In this document: in pieces, positions 34,459 through 43,087 of the stretch | How positions within the stretch are numbered: position 1 is the first letter of the stretch | Layout: every line of letters starts with the position of its first letter | Assembly (NCBI RefSeq): GCF_000011645.1 | Contig: NC_006270.3 | Location: 1,919,501 to 1,983,500 of the forward strand | Length of the DNA: 64,000 nt | Source: Bacillus licheniformis DSM 13 = ATCC 14580 | Lineage (GTDB): Bacteria; Bacillota; Bacilli; Bacillales; Bacillaceae | Reading direction: 5' to 3' | Made by a program: the position numbers and the translations under genes | Notes under the pieces: model-generated | What the model was told of the DNA's origin: nothing | Database searches by the model: none | The model's input: only the letters and a program-made list of their open reading frames with translations

Positions 34459-34883
34459 ATAGTGAAATAGACAAATGTATATTTTGTGAAATAGTTAGTC
34501 GGAAAATTTCAAGTTTTGAGGTTTATAAAACTGACTATGTGACAGCATTTCTTGATATAAATCCTGTTACAAATGGCCATACATTAATCATACCAAATAA
34601 GCATATTGAAAGACTGGATCATATAAACGATCCCCATCTATCTAATGAAATAATGGATTCTTTAATTAAAGTTCCTCAATTATTAATTCAGTCAGGTATT
34701 TGTGATGACTACACGATACTCTCAGACAACGGTCACTTTGCTCAGCAAGATATTAAACACCTGCATTTTCATGTCATACCGAGACATATGAATGAAAAGT
34801 TTGAATTCAAATTAAACACCGACTTTACTGCAGCTAAGAAGAGTAACTTACTTTCGATATGGAAAAAGATTGTAGGGAGATGA
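34455..34883 (+). CDS. HIT-family nucleotide hydrolase/transferase
   Basis: A 142-residue histidine-triad protein. An N-terminal CIFCEI zinc-like pair, DINPVTNGHTLIIPNKHIE, and the catalytic HLHFHVIPRH (H-x-H-x-H) are present. HIT proteins hydrolyse nucleoside phosphoramidates or dinucleotides. The SD is weak (GAGAGAGGG, 14 bp away), so coupling to the overlapping upstream frame is possible. It is distinct from the housekeeping Hit protein because it is embedded in accessory DNA. Confidence 0.85.
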   Translation: MNSEIDKCIFCEIVSRKISSFEVYKTDYVTAFLDINPVTNGHTLIIPNKHIERLDHINDPHLSNEIMDSLIKVPQLLIQSGICDDYTILSDNGHFAQQDIKHLHFHVIPRHMNEKFEFKLNTDFTAAKKSNLLSIWKKIVGR

Positions 34884-34887
34884 TGAG

Positions 34888-34940
34888 AAAAGATCGTACC
34901 AGAACTTTAAAAGTGGAAAGATGAGTTGATCTTTTGTTTT
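34888..34940 (+). terminator. terminator after the HIT gene
   Basis: AAAAGATC pairs with GATCTTTT across a 32-nt loop that can itself fold; GTTTT follows. Confidence 0.45.
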
Positions 34941-35002
34941 AGTGCGGGTTTTGCTGAATTCATCATTTCGGCCTCAGAAATTCTTCCCTTTGTTGTATAA
35001 TG

Positions 35003-35029
35003 GTAACCATGATTATTAATCATGGTTGC
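35003..35029 (+). promoter_or_regulatory. inverted repeat after a TATAAT box
   Basis: TATAAT (34996-35001) is followed directly by GTAACCATGAT-5-ATCATGGTTGC, just before the SD of the next gene. It could be an operator or leader hairpin. Confidence 0.45.
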
Positions 35030-35042
35030 AAGGGAGTAAATT

Positions 35043-35459
35043 ATGTTATTAATAGCTTTTGTATTCGCGTATTTTATCAAGCAGCCGATATTAAGTTTTG
35101 GGACACTTTTTCTTTTCATCTACGGATTTAGATTTTCTTCTAAAGGCATTAATGCTGAAAAATGCGATTATTATATTAATCAATATAGACTTATATTTTG
35201 CTTCGTCATACCTTTCCTTAATTTTTATATGTATTGGTCAACGATAGGAGGTAATGCAGGATTCGGGTTTACGTTTAGCCCGCTTACCCTCATGCAAAAG
35301 CTGTCTTTCTTGTCACAAGTTATTTTGATATTCTTACCAGAAATTCGCAAATTTTTATCTCGAAAAAACTTCATTCATATTGATGAAAAGAAGCAAAAAT
35401 TAGCATCGGTTTTGTATCCAATTGCTTTAATCCTAACAATTTGTATGGCATATTGTTAA
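35043..35459 (+). CDS. 138-residue membrane protein, unknown
   Basis: About four hydrophobic segments (LLIAFVFAYFIKQPILSFGTL, FCFVIPFLNFYMYW, LSFLSQVILIFL, LYPIALILTICMAY). AAGGGAG lies 8 bp before the ATG. No family recognised. It is followed by a small soluble protein gene in the same direction. Confidence 0.6.
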   Translation: MLLIAFVFAYFIKQPILSFGTLFLFIYGFRFSSKGINAEKCDYYINQYRLIFCFVIPFLNFYMYWSTIGGNAGFGFTFSPLTLMQKLSFLSQVILIFLPEIRKFLSRKNFIHIDEKKQKLASVLYPIALILTICMAYC

Positions 35460-35526
35460 GGATCTTAAGCAATGGCCTTTACTCTACATGAAAGTTGCAT
35501 CCACTATACTTTGAAGGGGGCTATTG

Positions 35527-35829
35527 ATGAATTTCGATCCGGAAAAACTAAGGAAATTTCTTAATTGCGCGTCAAACCCGTCAAGCCCAAAGAATACAAA
35601 GATTAAAAATTACTGTGTGAATCAAGAATGCCAGGAGTTTGTAGCCTTTGATATTGATTTTGAAAATGTAGACATCGCTCTGCGTATTGCCGGCATGTTG
35701 GGGAAATCCGCCACGAAATTTACGATAAATCATTTTCTTTTCCCTGGTACGAACAAAATAGATTATATTCAATTTATAATTTTTGAAATTAATGATTCAG
35801 AACTATTAGCATTTTTAGAGCAACTATAA
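35527..35829 (+). CDS. 100-residue protein, possible immunity protein
   Basis: A soluble small protein (MNFDPEKLRKFLNCASNPSS...) ending in NDSELLAFLEQL. GAAGGGGG precedes ATG 35527. No family recognised; its character and neighbours fit an immunity-type orphan. Confidence 0.5.
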   Translation: MNFDPEKLRKFLNCASNPSSPKNTKIKNYCVNQECQEFVAFDIDFENVDIALRIAGMLGKSATKFTINHFLFPGTNKIDYIQFIIFEINDSELLAFLEQL

Positions 35830-36062
35830 CAGCATTCTTGTTTGAATGCAGTTCTCTGGGTGAAAATAAAGCAGGGATCTCCCCCATAAGCCGCAGCAAT
35901 CATAATTGTCTTAGATATTTGGTGTTGCGAACAGTCCCTTTGCAAGACAGCTTCGCGGGTTCATCAGGCTCAGCCGATTAGATGGCCAATGGTCTGTGTG
36001 AAAGGCCTTGGCAGAACTGCCTTCAAAAAAAAACACCATTATACCAATCAGGAGGGCAAAAA

Positions 36063-37040
36063 GTGTTTTTTGCAAAGATCATCGATCGTTTAGCCTTATA
36101 TGATTTGCACAGAAAAAGAAGTAAAGATGAACATTTTTCCGCTTTTTCATTGAATCCGATTGACAGAGACGAATTTTATAAAGCAAAAGCGGCTGATGTC
36201 GCCATTATGCTTTATGAATCAAGAAAAAACCATTTGGCCGGACATTTCAGCTATGAATCTTTAATTCCATCCGGGGACCCTGTCAACGATGCTTTAAAAG
36301 GCGAGGTTTTTTTAAATAAAAATGATATAGATCAGCCTAATGTTATTTTTGTGCACGGCTGGCGAATGGATTCATACGACAGAATAAAAAAGATATTTCA
36401 TGATCGTATTATGAACGAATTAGGCTGGAACTTGTATTACTATTCTCTTCCATATCATTTTGAAAGAGAGCCGGAACATTCGCTTTACAGCGGAGAATTG
36501 ATGATAAGCGCGAATTTGAATCGTACGGTTGATTCGACGAGACAAGCTATCGTCGATTTACGGGCTCTTATTCATTGGATCAAAGCAAATAAAAACGGCC
36601 CTGTTATTATAGTGGGCGTCAGTTTAGGCGGGTGGATGACAAATTTACTGGCTACCCTTGAGACTCAAATCGACATAGTGGTATCGATATTTTATGCTAA
36701 TCGTCTTTCTTATGCGATATGGAATACCATCCCGGGTAAATTCATAAGAGAAGAATTAGAACAGCACGGTGTGACATATGAGGATTTAAAAACATATTGG
36801 GAAATCACAGATCCCAGCCAAGCTGCGCCGAAAATTAACAAAGATAACATTTTGCTGATTTCCGCCGTGCATGACCAATATGTTCACTTAGAGGATGCTG
36901 ATAAGTTGTGGGAAAGCTGGGGGAAACCCGAAAGACATCTCTACAACTGCGGCCATGCCGGAATTGTTCTTTGTCGCAAAAAACTGGCATTAGATACAAT
37001 TTCTTTCATCCGAAAAAAATTAAAGCAGCTTCATAAGTAA
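36063..37040 (+). CDS. alpha/beta hydrolase
   Basis: A 325-residue serine hydrolase of the alpha/beta fold. The oxyanion region IFVHGWRMD, the nucleophile elbow GVSLGGWM, and a late catalytic His (YNCGHAGIVL) are visible; the acid is probably in SAVHDQYVHLED. I chose GTG 36063 with AGGAGG 8 bp upstream; the upstream in-frame extension looks non-coding. No signal peptide. Substrate unknown. Confidence 0.8.
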   Translation: MFFAKIIDRLALYDLHRKRSKDEHFSAFSLNPIDRDEFYKAKAADVAIMLYESRKNHLAGHFSYESLIPSGDPVNDALKGEVFLNKNDIDQPNVIFVHGWRMDSYDRIKKIFHDRIMNELGWNLYYYSLPYHFEREPEHSLYSGELMISANLNRTVDSTRQAIVDLRALIHWIKANKNGPVIIVGVSLGGWMTNLLATLETQIDIVVSIFYANRLSYAIWNTIPGKFIREELEQHGVTYEDLKTYWEITDPSQAAPKINKDNILLISAVHDQYVHLEDADKLWESWGKPERHLYNCGHAGIVLCRKKLALDTISFIRKKLKQLHK

Positions 37041-37102
37041 TTTCAATTTATTAATAAGCGGGCAATTTCCAGAATGCTAAATCATTATATAGGAGGCTTT
37101 TT

Positions 37103-37345
37103 ATGTACTTTGTTTCCGGATTTGTTTCAGTTTTGCTTGGTCTCGTCATGCTATTTACCTTACGGTTGTTATCTGTTGCTATTCCTCATGTTATAACTGA
37201 TGCAGCTGGCAATGATGAAGCTTCAGCTTATTTTCAATCCTCTGTATTATTTTATCCTGTGCTGCTGCTTATTTTAGGCGTAGTCTTGATTATCGTTCAT
37301 TTGCGAACAAATGATAAGGAAAAGGATTCATTCAAAGGCGAGTAA
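37103..37345 (+). CDS. 80-residue two-helix membrane protein
   Basis: Helices at about 1-28 and 48-67, with a charged C-terminal tail (RTNDKEKDSFKGE). A strong AGGAGG precedes the ATG. Family unknown. It may be co-transcribed with the downstream 159-residue gene. Confidence 0.65.
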   Translation: MYFVSGFVSVLLGLVMLFTLRLLSVAIPHVITDAAGNDEASAYFQSSVLFYPVLLLILGVVLIIVHLRTNDKEKDSFKGE

Positions 37346-37348
37346 AAA

Positions 37349-37411
37349 ATGGCTAATCCGGAATATTGGGCCAAAGTGAGCGGAGTGGTGAGACAGTTTG
37401 TTTCGATCTAA
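37349..37411 (+). other. 20-codon frame resembling an orphan protein tail
   Basis: MANPEYWAKVSGVVRQFVSI, starting 3 bp after the membrane gene and overlapping the start of the next gene by 14 bp. It may be a toxin-tail relic or a coupling peptide. Confidence 0.3.
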
Positions 37412-37877
37412 ACATAATATCCCAAAAGTGAAATTTGATTATAAGTTCACATCTGATGAATCAGATATCCCAATGAAAATGAGAAAAGGCCCTTCAGTAG
37501 CAATGAGAGTAGAGGGAGAACTTGAAATCAAAATAAATGAAATTACATATTTTAAAGAAAATATCGCCTTATTGGAATTTTATGTTTCTTTAAATGAGTG
37601 GATTAAAAAGAACAAGAAAAAAAACAAAGTTACGGAGTATAGATATTACACAATGGAGTATGAAAAGGGCGAACCCATTATTTCATTGATACCATTTGAT
37701 TATAAGGCTCGACTAACGACCATTTGGGAAACTCAACAATTATATAATGTATTCGACCTTGATTACATCACCGAACAAATGGAAATTTCACGCAAAAAAC
37801 TTGGACGTGATATTGAACATCATTATAGGATTTCATTGAAAAGCTTTGTTGGTAAGATCCCATTAAGAAAATATTGA
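37398..37877 (+). CDS. 159-residue protein, possible immunity protein
   Basis: A soluble protein (FRSKHNIPKVKFDYKFTSDE..., EYRYYTMEYEKGEPIISLIPF). The start is uncertain: TTG 37398 follows a weak GGTGAGA. Mixed alpha/beta content, AT-rich coding and position after a short orphan tail suggest an immunity-type gene. No family recognised. Confidence 0.55.
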   Translation: MFRSKHNIPKVKFDYKFTSDESDIPMKMRKGPSVAMRVEGELEIKINEITYFKENIALLEFYVSLNEWIKKNKKKNKVTEYRYYTMEYEKGEPIISLIPFDYKARLTTIWETQQLYNVFDLDYITEQMEISRKKLGRDIEHHYRISLKSFVGKIPLRKY

Positions 37878-38018
37878 TTTATCCTAAAGGCTAAAAACAC
37901 CTTATCTGCGATGTGAAAATGAAATGCATATTCTAAAAGAAGCGGGTATATCAATGGCTATGAACGGAGAATCACAACACCATTGATATGGAAGCATCCA
38001 AAAAAGGAGAATAAAACA

Positions 38019-38615
38019 ATGAACTTTTGGCACAAGCGCTTTCAAGATGAGAACTATGTGTATGGAACTGAACCGAATGCGTTTTTGGCAGATTCGCAGA
38101 AAAAACTTCAATTGTCGGGCGATGCTTTAGCCATCGCAGAAGGCGAGGGGCGCAATGCGGTTTTTTTAGCAGAACAAGGGATGAACGTCACTTCATGGGA
38201 TTATGCCGAATCTGGACTGAAAAAGACGCAAAAGCTTGCTGAAACCCGTCATGTATCAGTAAAGACGGAGCTTGTTGATTTAAATGAAGCGTCTTGGAAT
38301 CAAGATCAGTGGGACGAGATTGTATGTATTTTTGGACATTTTCCAGAAGAGCTGCGCCGAAAAACGCTTCTGGGAGTAAAAAAAGCCGTGAAGCCCGGGG
38401 GCTTTTTCGTAACGGAAGTGTATTCGACGCACCAAATCCCTTACAAAAGCGGCGGGCCGCAGGATCCAGAACTTTTATATACACCGGAAGAATTTTTGCA
38501 AATCTTTTCAGATTGGCGTACTGTCCACTTTTTTATGGGAGAAGTCGTTCGTCATGAAGGAGATTCGCACAACGGCCTGTCCCACGTCATTCAATTTATT
38601 GGGCAAAAGCAATAA
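38019..38615 (+). CDS. class I SAM-dependent methyltransferase (TehB-like)
   Basis: A 198-residue protein. WHKRFQDENYVYGTEPNAFL is the typical TehB-like start, AIAEGEGRNAVFLAEQG is the SAM-binding motif I, and KKAVKPGGFFVTEVYS the motif before the late strands. AAGGAG precedes ATG 38019. Members act in detoxification of tellurite, thiols or quaternary compounds; the substrate here is unknown. Confidence 0.85.
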   Translation: MNFWHKRFQDENYVYGTEPNAFLADSQKKLQLSGDALAIAEGEGRNAVFLAEQGMNVTSWDYAESGLKKTQKLAETRHVSVKTELVDLNEASWNQDQWDEIVCIFGHFPEELRRKTLLGVKKAVKPGGFFVTEVYSTHQIPYKSGGPQDPELLYTPEEFLQIFSDWRTVHFFMGEVVRHEGDSHNGLSHVIQFIGQKQ

Positions 38616-38639
38616 ATACTGCCTGGGAAATCTGATTTT

Positions 38640-38669
38640 AAAAAGGCGCCGTTCACGGCGCTTTTTTTT
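38640..38669 (+). terminator. terminator after the methyltransferase
   Basis: AAAAGGCGCCG-TTCA-CGGCGCTTTTTTTT, a GC-rich stem with an excellent T-run. Confidence 0.92.
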
Positions 38670-38721
38670 GCGTAACCTTTTCACCCTCATTACTACTAAT
38701 GTAGTGAAAGCGGGGGAAACG

Positions 38722-39201
38722 ATGAAAAACAATATTAGACTCAAGCGGCTGCTGATGATCAGCGCAATTTTGCTTTTAATCGTCGGGGGATATGTCAGTG
38801 CAATGATCTTTGGAAAGAAAGTGGTGTATGAAGGAACGGGAGAAAGCGGTCTGTGGCATGCTTCGATTGAGAAATCGGATAAAACGTCAATCGGGCCTAA
38901 TTATTTTTTGAATTTATATTGGAATGGCACGGAAGAAGATGCGAAAAGAACGATCGTGAAAACAATCACCTTATACATAGATGGCAAAAAGTATGATGAC
39001 AGAGGAGAATACGATCTTTCCGAGTATACGGGAGAGGAAATGGATGGCGGAGGCCATATGGAAGATCATATCGCGACTTTTGATTTTATGCCTGAAGAGG
39101 ATGTTATCGGGCATGCATTATCAGTTAAAGTGGAATGGAAAACCGGAGATGAAGAAAACGCGGAAACAATGAAATTAAACAAGATTCCGTGGTATAAATG
39201 A
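38722..39201 (+). CDS. membrane-anchored extracytoplasmic protein, unknown
   Basis: A 159-residue protein with a basic N terminus, one hydrophobic anchor (LLMISAILLLIVGGYVSAMIF) and an acidic beta-rich ectodomain. There is no lipobox cysteine. GCGGGGGAAAC precedes ATG 38722. Function unknown. Confidence 0.7.
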   Translation: MKNNIRLKRLLMISAILLLIVGGYVSAMIFGKKVVYEGTGESGLWHASIEKSDKTSIGPNYFLNLYWNGTEEDAKRTIVKTITLYIDGKKYDDRGEYDLSEYTGEEMDGGGHMEDHIATFDFMPEEDVIGHALSVKVEWKTGDEENAETMKLNKIPWYK

Positions 39202-39234
39202 AACGACGATCACTGAATAGGGAAGTGATTTAAA

Positions 39235-39810
39235 ATGAACGATATTGAGATCAGAAGGCCGCGAATTGACGACGTTGAAGAGCTGAATCAGTTTTTCAGA
39301 ATTGTGGTCGAGGATACCTTCGCTAAAGAGGGAATAGCCGATCTGCTCGATGATAAAGAAAGTGAAATTGAAAGTAAGAGGCAATACTTGAAAGCAGATT
39401 TAGACAGCAAGGGGAATAGCCGGCACTTTTTTATCGCTTCAGATCAACGTCTGAATAAAATCATCGGTACTATCGAATATGGCCCTGCAAGCGAATTGAT
39501 CAGCATTTGTACGGATGGAGCTTTAAAGGATTTATATGAGGTAGGAACGGTATTTGTCCACCCGGATTATCAAAGACGCGGAATCGGGACTTTGCTGTTG
39601 AACGTCATGTTTTTGACTTTTTTGAATCAGGGAGTAAATGAATTTTGTTTGGACAGCGGCTATCCCGGTGCCCAGAGAATATGGAAGAAGAAATTCGGCG
39701 AGCCTGACTATGTGCTGAAAGATTATTGGGGGAAGGGATACGATCATATGATTTGGAGGAGACGGACGAAGGATATGCCGATTGATACAAGAACATCAGT
39801 CATGCCGTAG
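39235..39810 (+). CDS. GNAT-family acetyltransferase
   Basis: A 191-residue protein. IRRPRIDDVEELNQFF is the usual GNAT opening, and the acetyl-CoA motif A appears as VGTVFVHPDYQRRGIGTLLL (Q/RxxGxG/A). GGGAAGTGATT precedes the ATG. Substrate not predictable. Confidence 0.82.
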   Translation: MNDIEIRRPRIDDVEELNQFFRIVVEDTFAKEGIADLLDDKESEIESKRQYLKADLDSKGNSRHFFIASDQRLNKIIGTIEYGPASELISICTDGALKDLYEVGTVFVHPDYQRRGIGTLLLNVMFLTFLNQGVNEFCLDSGYPGAQRIWKKKFGEPDYVLKDYWGKGYDHMIWRRRTKDMPIDTRTSVMP

Positions 39811-39970
39811 GTGCTGCCCATAGAGGGATCACGAACAAAACCATCCTTTATATTCCATATATGTGTTAACCATAAAAAGAACTTTTCTTGAATTTATTTT
39901 TAAATAAATTGTTAAAGTTAAAAAAGTCCTATAAACTATAATGGAATCTTAATTTTAGGATGTGGGAGAT

Positions 39971-40447
39971 ATGTTCAACGAAAGAGAAGCGTTGCGTTTG
40001 AGACTTGAACAGCTAGGTGATGCGGAGATCCAGGTGATGCGGGAATTGCGAAAAGAACGAGAGGGCATTTATTCGAAGCTGCGTGAATTGGATCGGGAGA
40101 GTGAGCCTGCAATTAACAAAAAATCTTCATTAATCGACTTGGCAAGCGCTGCAGCAGAGGAATTAAAACAATCCCAGCATGCCGCTGACAAACATCCGCC
40201 TATCAAGACCCCATCTCATACTATTTTCCAATCAAAAACAACCATACAGCGTGAGGCTGCCATAAACATTTTAAGCCGCTATGAAGAGGGCTTGAAAGGC
40301 ATTAAGCTCAAAACTGAAATCGAGAAAGAAACCGGCTTTCCGATTAAAAACATGACGACATTTATGAAGAGCTTAATGAAACATCGCCCAGATATTAAAA
40401 AGCCTGCCCGCGGCCATTATATTTTGCATAAAGAAAAAGACCTTTGA
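39971..40447 (+). CDS. Rok-family nucleoid silencer, short-linker form
   Basis: A 158-residue Rok homologue. The N-terminal oligomerisation region (FNEREALRLRLEQLGDAE...) and the C-terminal winged helix (REAAINILSRYEEGLKGIK..., NMTTFMKSLMKHRPDIKKP, GHYILHKE) are both kept, while the linker is much shorter than in B. subtilis Rok, as in the plasmid-borne sRok type. Rok binds AT-rich foreign DNA and represses competence and bacteriocin genes. GTGGGAGAT precedes ATG 39971. Its first half and upstream DNA match the truncated copy at 12033. Confidence 0.85.
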   Translation: MFNEREALRLRLEQLGDAEIQVMRELRKEREGIYSKLRELDRESEPAINKKSSLIDLASAAAEELKQSQHAADKHPPIKTPSHTIFQSKTTIQREAAINILSRYEEGLKGIKLKTEIEKETGFPIKNMTTFMKSLMKHRPDIKKPARGHYILHKEKDL

Positions 40448-40565
40448 GGTTTTCGTCATTATTCCAGATTCATATTGTCATAAATCAGAGCGGAATCTTT
40501 AAAAATTGAAACCAAACAGCACCTATATCGTATATTTAGCTAAAACTAATGCAAGGGTGTTCTAC

Positions 40566-40739
40566 ATGTTGGATAAAAAGAAATACTTCATGATTATGGT
40601 ACCGGCTTTAATTTTAGGGTTTTTATTTCAATTTTTTGTTCCCTCAGAACAAAGGTACTTGGGGATTGTGTTTATTTTAGCAGGCGGGGTGATTTATTAT
40701 CTTTGGGTGCATATCGAAAAGGACAAACAGAAAGATTGA
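40566..40739 (+). CDS. 57-residue two-helix membrane protein
   Basis: MLDKKKYFMIMVPALILGFLF then a short loop (VPSEQRY) and a second helix (LGIVFILAGGVIYYLWV) with a charged tail. GCAAGGGTG precedes ATG 40566. A perfect terminator follows. Family unknown. Confidence 0.65.
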   Translation: MLDKKKYFMIMVPALILGFLFQFFVPSEQRYLGIVFILAGGVIYYLWVHIEKDKQKD

Positions 40740-40761
40740 GCTCATCCTTTGAGTTGGAATC

Positions 40762-40797
40762 CACTAAAAAAACGTCTGTTAAGACGTTTTTTTAGTG
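40762..40797. terminator. bidirectional terminator
   Basis: CACTAAAAAAACGTC-TGTTAA-GACGTTTTTTTAGTG, a perfect inverted repeat with T-runs on both strands. Confidence 0.93.
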
Positions 40798-40879
40798 ATA
40801 TCCATTGTTAGCCAACCTGCTGGGCGGCAACCGACTGAGCCGGTAAACAAATGCTCAAACAGCCGTTTCTCCCAGATTT

Positions 40880-40975
40880 TATCGATCTTTTAACTTTAAG
40901 GCGTAAGCTTTGAACTGTTAAGAGCTTTGATGCTTAAGCTTTAAACGCTGAACGCTGAGCTTTGAGCTTTTATCT
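40880..40975 (+). repeat. short direct repeats of an AAGCTTT-type motif
   Basis: TAAGCTTTGAA, TAAGAGCTTTGA, TAAGCTTTAAA and TGAGCTTTGAGCTTTT recur within 70 bp, as do CTGAACGCTGA units. The 40800-41087 gap has no gene; the repeats are its only structure. Confidence 0.5.
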
Positions 40976-41087
40976 CAATATGGGCACAGCGTCTCTTTGG
41001 CTGTGCTGATGATATAAAAGGAGGGAGTAACCTTTCCCTCGGAAGGTGTTTAGTTTGATCGGTTTTCGGTTGACTAACAATCGGCCG

Positions 41088-41708
41088 TCAATCGATGGTG
41101 ATTTTGGTGAGTGTATTGCTCTCGGACAATGCAAAGTCAACTTCCATTTCAAAGTCCTCGATCTTTTTTGATAAGCAATCGATCTTCTCTTTTAGATTCA
41201 GCGGATCGATGATTTTTGCTTCATTTTCTGCGAGGAAAGATTTGACGATTTCCTGGTTTTCAGCCGCTTTTACTTTGCCGTCTTTTCCGAAAAGTGTCTC
41301 GAGATGCTTGTCCAGTCTTTCCGTTACTTTTTGATTGACGTTCTCGGCTTCGCCGACTAAATCAGCGTACACTTCCTTCAGTTTATCCAAAAGCTGAATG
41401 TCGTAGCTGATAGAGGTTTTTCTTTCGATGGCTTCAGCTACGGTCATCTTGACTCCGGCCACTTCGATTTTGGTCGTCGCGTTGGATACAACAATGGCAG
41501 ACTTAATGGCATTTCGCCTTTTGATTAAGGCTTCGATTGATTGGTAATCGGCTTTCGCTCTGGATTCCAAGTCTTCGGTTGTCCGAAATCCGTTTGGCAG
41601 TTTTTTTCCGATCATCAAGCCTCCGAATGTGGCTTCATTTACGGCCCGCTTGATTCTTTTATCCAACATTTTGAGTTCGCTTAGTGCTCTGGTGATCGTA
41701 AGTTCCAT
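41088..41708 (-). CDS. coiled-coil protein, phage-like, unknown
   Basis: A 206-residue soluble protein that is almost all helix (TRALSELKMLDKRIKRAVNE..., SISYDIQLLDKLKEVYADLV). It has a small non-helical patch (ATTKIEVAGVKMTVAEAI). AAGGGGC precedes the ATG. Similar proteins occur in phage and plasmid cargo, so transfer is likely, but I cannot name the family. Confidence 0.6.
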   Translation of the reverse strand: MELTITRALSELKMLDKRIKRAVNEATFGGLMIGKKLPNGFRTTEDLESRAKADYQSIEALIKRRNAIKSAIVVSNATTKIEVAGVKMTVAEAIERKTSISYDIQLLDKLKEVYADLVGEAENVNQKVTERLDKHLETLFGKDGKVKAAENQEIVKSFLAENEAKIIDPLNLKEKIDCLSKKIEDFEMEVDFALSESNTLTKITID

Positions 41709-41808
41709 TCTATAGCCCCTTTGTGTTTTTTATATTGAAAAGGTAAAATGCCTTTATTTACTCATAAGAGTAATCATTATATCATATTTATTTTCCAAGT
41801 GTTATATT

Positions 41809-41836
41809 TTGAGTATATATTTTCATATTGTATAAT
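41809..41836 (+). promoter_or_regulatory. sigma-A promoter
   Basis: TTGAGT (41809) - 16 bp - TATAAT (41831), about 43 bp before the decayed mini-gene. Confidence 0.6.
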
Positions 41837-41878
41837 AGTCCAAAAAGATTAATAGAAATCTATAGGAGGTCTAACCGT

Positions 41879-42011
41879 TTGCGATTTCATTGTTACGATG
41901 AACATTGCATTTCCCTTGAAGCAGAACAGGGAGATCAGCAAAAAATTTAATATGCTCGACAATGAGGTCTGGTATCAAAATATCGCCAACCGACTGGGAA
42001 CCTTTCAGTAA
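41879..42011 (+). pseudogene. decayed small gene (single frameshift)
   Basis: AGGAGGT lies 8 bp before TTG 41879. The frame reads MRFHCYDEHCISLEAEQGD and stops after QQKI at 41950; the next frame continues KFNMLDNEVWYQNIANRLG to 42011. One indel in the A-run at 41941 would join them into a 43-residue protein. Identity unknown. Confidence 0.4.
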
Positions 42012-42133
42012 GGCGCTTTATCGCGCAATCGGATGCTGAAAGGATCTTAAACGGTCATGAAGAAACCAGTAAGTTCCGGATTGAATGATGACAAGAGCTT
42101 TTAGCAAAAGAAAAGCTATGCTGAGTACTTTCC

Positions 42134-42253
42134 TTAATTCCTATTGTTTGTCTTTGTTCGTTTCACTGCAAAACATACAGCGAGGACGGCTGCGATAAGG
42201 GAGGCAGCTCCGCATGCCAGCTTGATCAGCGGTTTCAACAATATCAACTCCAT
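42134..42253 (-). CDS. 39-residue single-pass membrane peptide
   Basis: MELILLKPLIKLACGAASLI then AAVLAVCFAVKRTKTNNRN: one helix and a basic end. The ribosome site is weak. The pattern resembles small Bacillus membrane peptides, but it may be chance. Confidence 0.35.
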   Translation of the reverse strand: MELILLKPLIKLACGAASLIAAVLAVCFAVKRTKTNNRN

Positions 42254-42357
42254 CTGTTTCGGTATATGTGTAAATTATAAAAGGGATTCATATCCAAAGA
42301 CAGCTTATGATTAAGATTTTAAAGAAATTTTAAGGAAATAAGTCCTGTGCCGACCGG

Positions 42358-42406
42358 TTGACAATGAAAAGCCGATCATCTAAAATGAATGATAGTCATT
42401 CATTTT
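42358..42406 (+). promoter_or_regulatory. yvdT promoter with overlapping perfect palindrome
   Basis: TTGACA (42358) - 17 bp - TAAAAT (42381). The 25-bp palindrome AAAATGAATGA-TAG-TCATTCATTTT (42382-42406) overlaps the -10, so a bound YvdT would block its own promoter. Confidence 0.85.
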
Positions 42407-42421
42407 TAGGGAGGTCTGCAT

Positions 42422-43006
42422 ATGTCAAAGCAAACGTCCGGGAAATATGAAAAGATTTTGCAGGCGGCCATTGAAGTCATTTCTGAAAAAGGGCTTGATA
42501 AGGCGTCGATTTCAGATATCGTGAAAAAGGCGGGTACTGCGCAAGGCACTTTTTATCTTTATTTCTCATCCAAAAATGCGCTGATTCCAGCGATCGCGGA
42601 AAATCTTCTGACACATTCTTTGGACCATATTAAGAGCAAGGTCGACGGAACCATGTCTTTCTGGACCGCCTTGGATATCATGATCGATGAGACGTTCAAC
42701 ATGACGGAACTTCATCAGGATATTATCGTTCTTTGCTACTCAGGTCTTGCCTTTGACCATTCGATGGAAAAATGGGAGGCAATCTATCAGCCTTATTATT
42801 CCTGGCTTGAAGGACTTATTGAAAAAGCAGTTGAGAAAAACGAGGTCATTCCGGCCATTAATGTGCGCTGGACGGCCCGAACGATTATCAACTTTGTCGA
42901 AAACACAGCGGAACGTTATTACATCGGGGCGGAAAACGACGAAGAGCTCAGTGTGTTCAAAAAAGAAATATTTACTTTTCTGAAGAGAAGCATAGGAACC
43001 AAGTAA
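42422..43006 (+). CDS. yvdT: TetR-family regulator YvdT
   Basis: A 194-residue TetR protein, near-identical over the HTH (KILQAAIEVISEKGLDKASI..., GTFYLYFSSKNALI) to B. subtilis YvdT. It is followed by yvdS and yvdR as in B. subtilis, although here the module sits at a different chromosomal place. It should repress itself and the SMR pair through the palindromes at 42382 and 43050. Confidence 0.92.
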   Translation: MSKQTSGKYEKILQAAIEVISEKGLDKASISDIVKKAGTAQGTFYLYFSSKNALIPAIAENLLTHSLDHIKSKVDGTMSFWTALDIMIDETFNMTELHQDIIVLCYSGLAFDHSMEKWEAIYQPYYSWLEGLIEKAVEKNEVIPAINVRWTARTIINFVENTAERYYIGAENDEELSVFKKEIFTFLKRSIGTK

Positions 43007-43049
43007 AAAATGACCGGCTGCAGCTGTTCATTTTTTATCGGACTAAAAA

Positions 43050-43065
43050 ATGACTGACGTTCATT
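43050..43065 (+). promoter_or_regulatory. second YvdT operator
   Basis: ATGACTGACGTTCATT resembles one arm set of the 42382 palindrome (AATGA...TCATT) and lies 23 bp before yvdS. Confidence 0.6.
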
Positions 43066-43087
43066 CACAATAGGAAGGGTGTTATCA

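Noticed and set aside
40880..40975. CRISPR-like repeats
   Set aside because: Repeat units are only 7-12 bp, irregular, and lack spacers of constant size.
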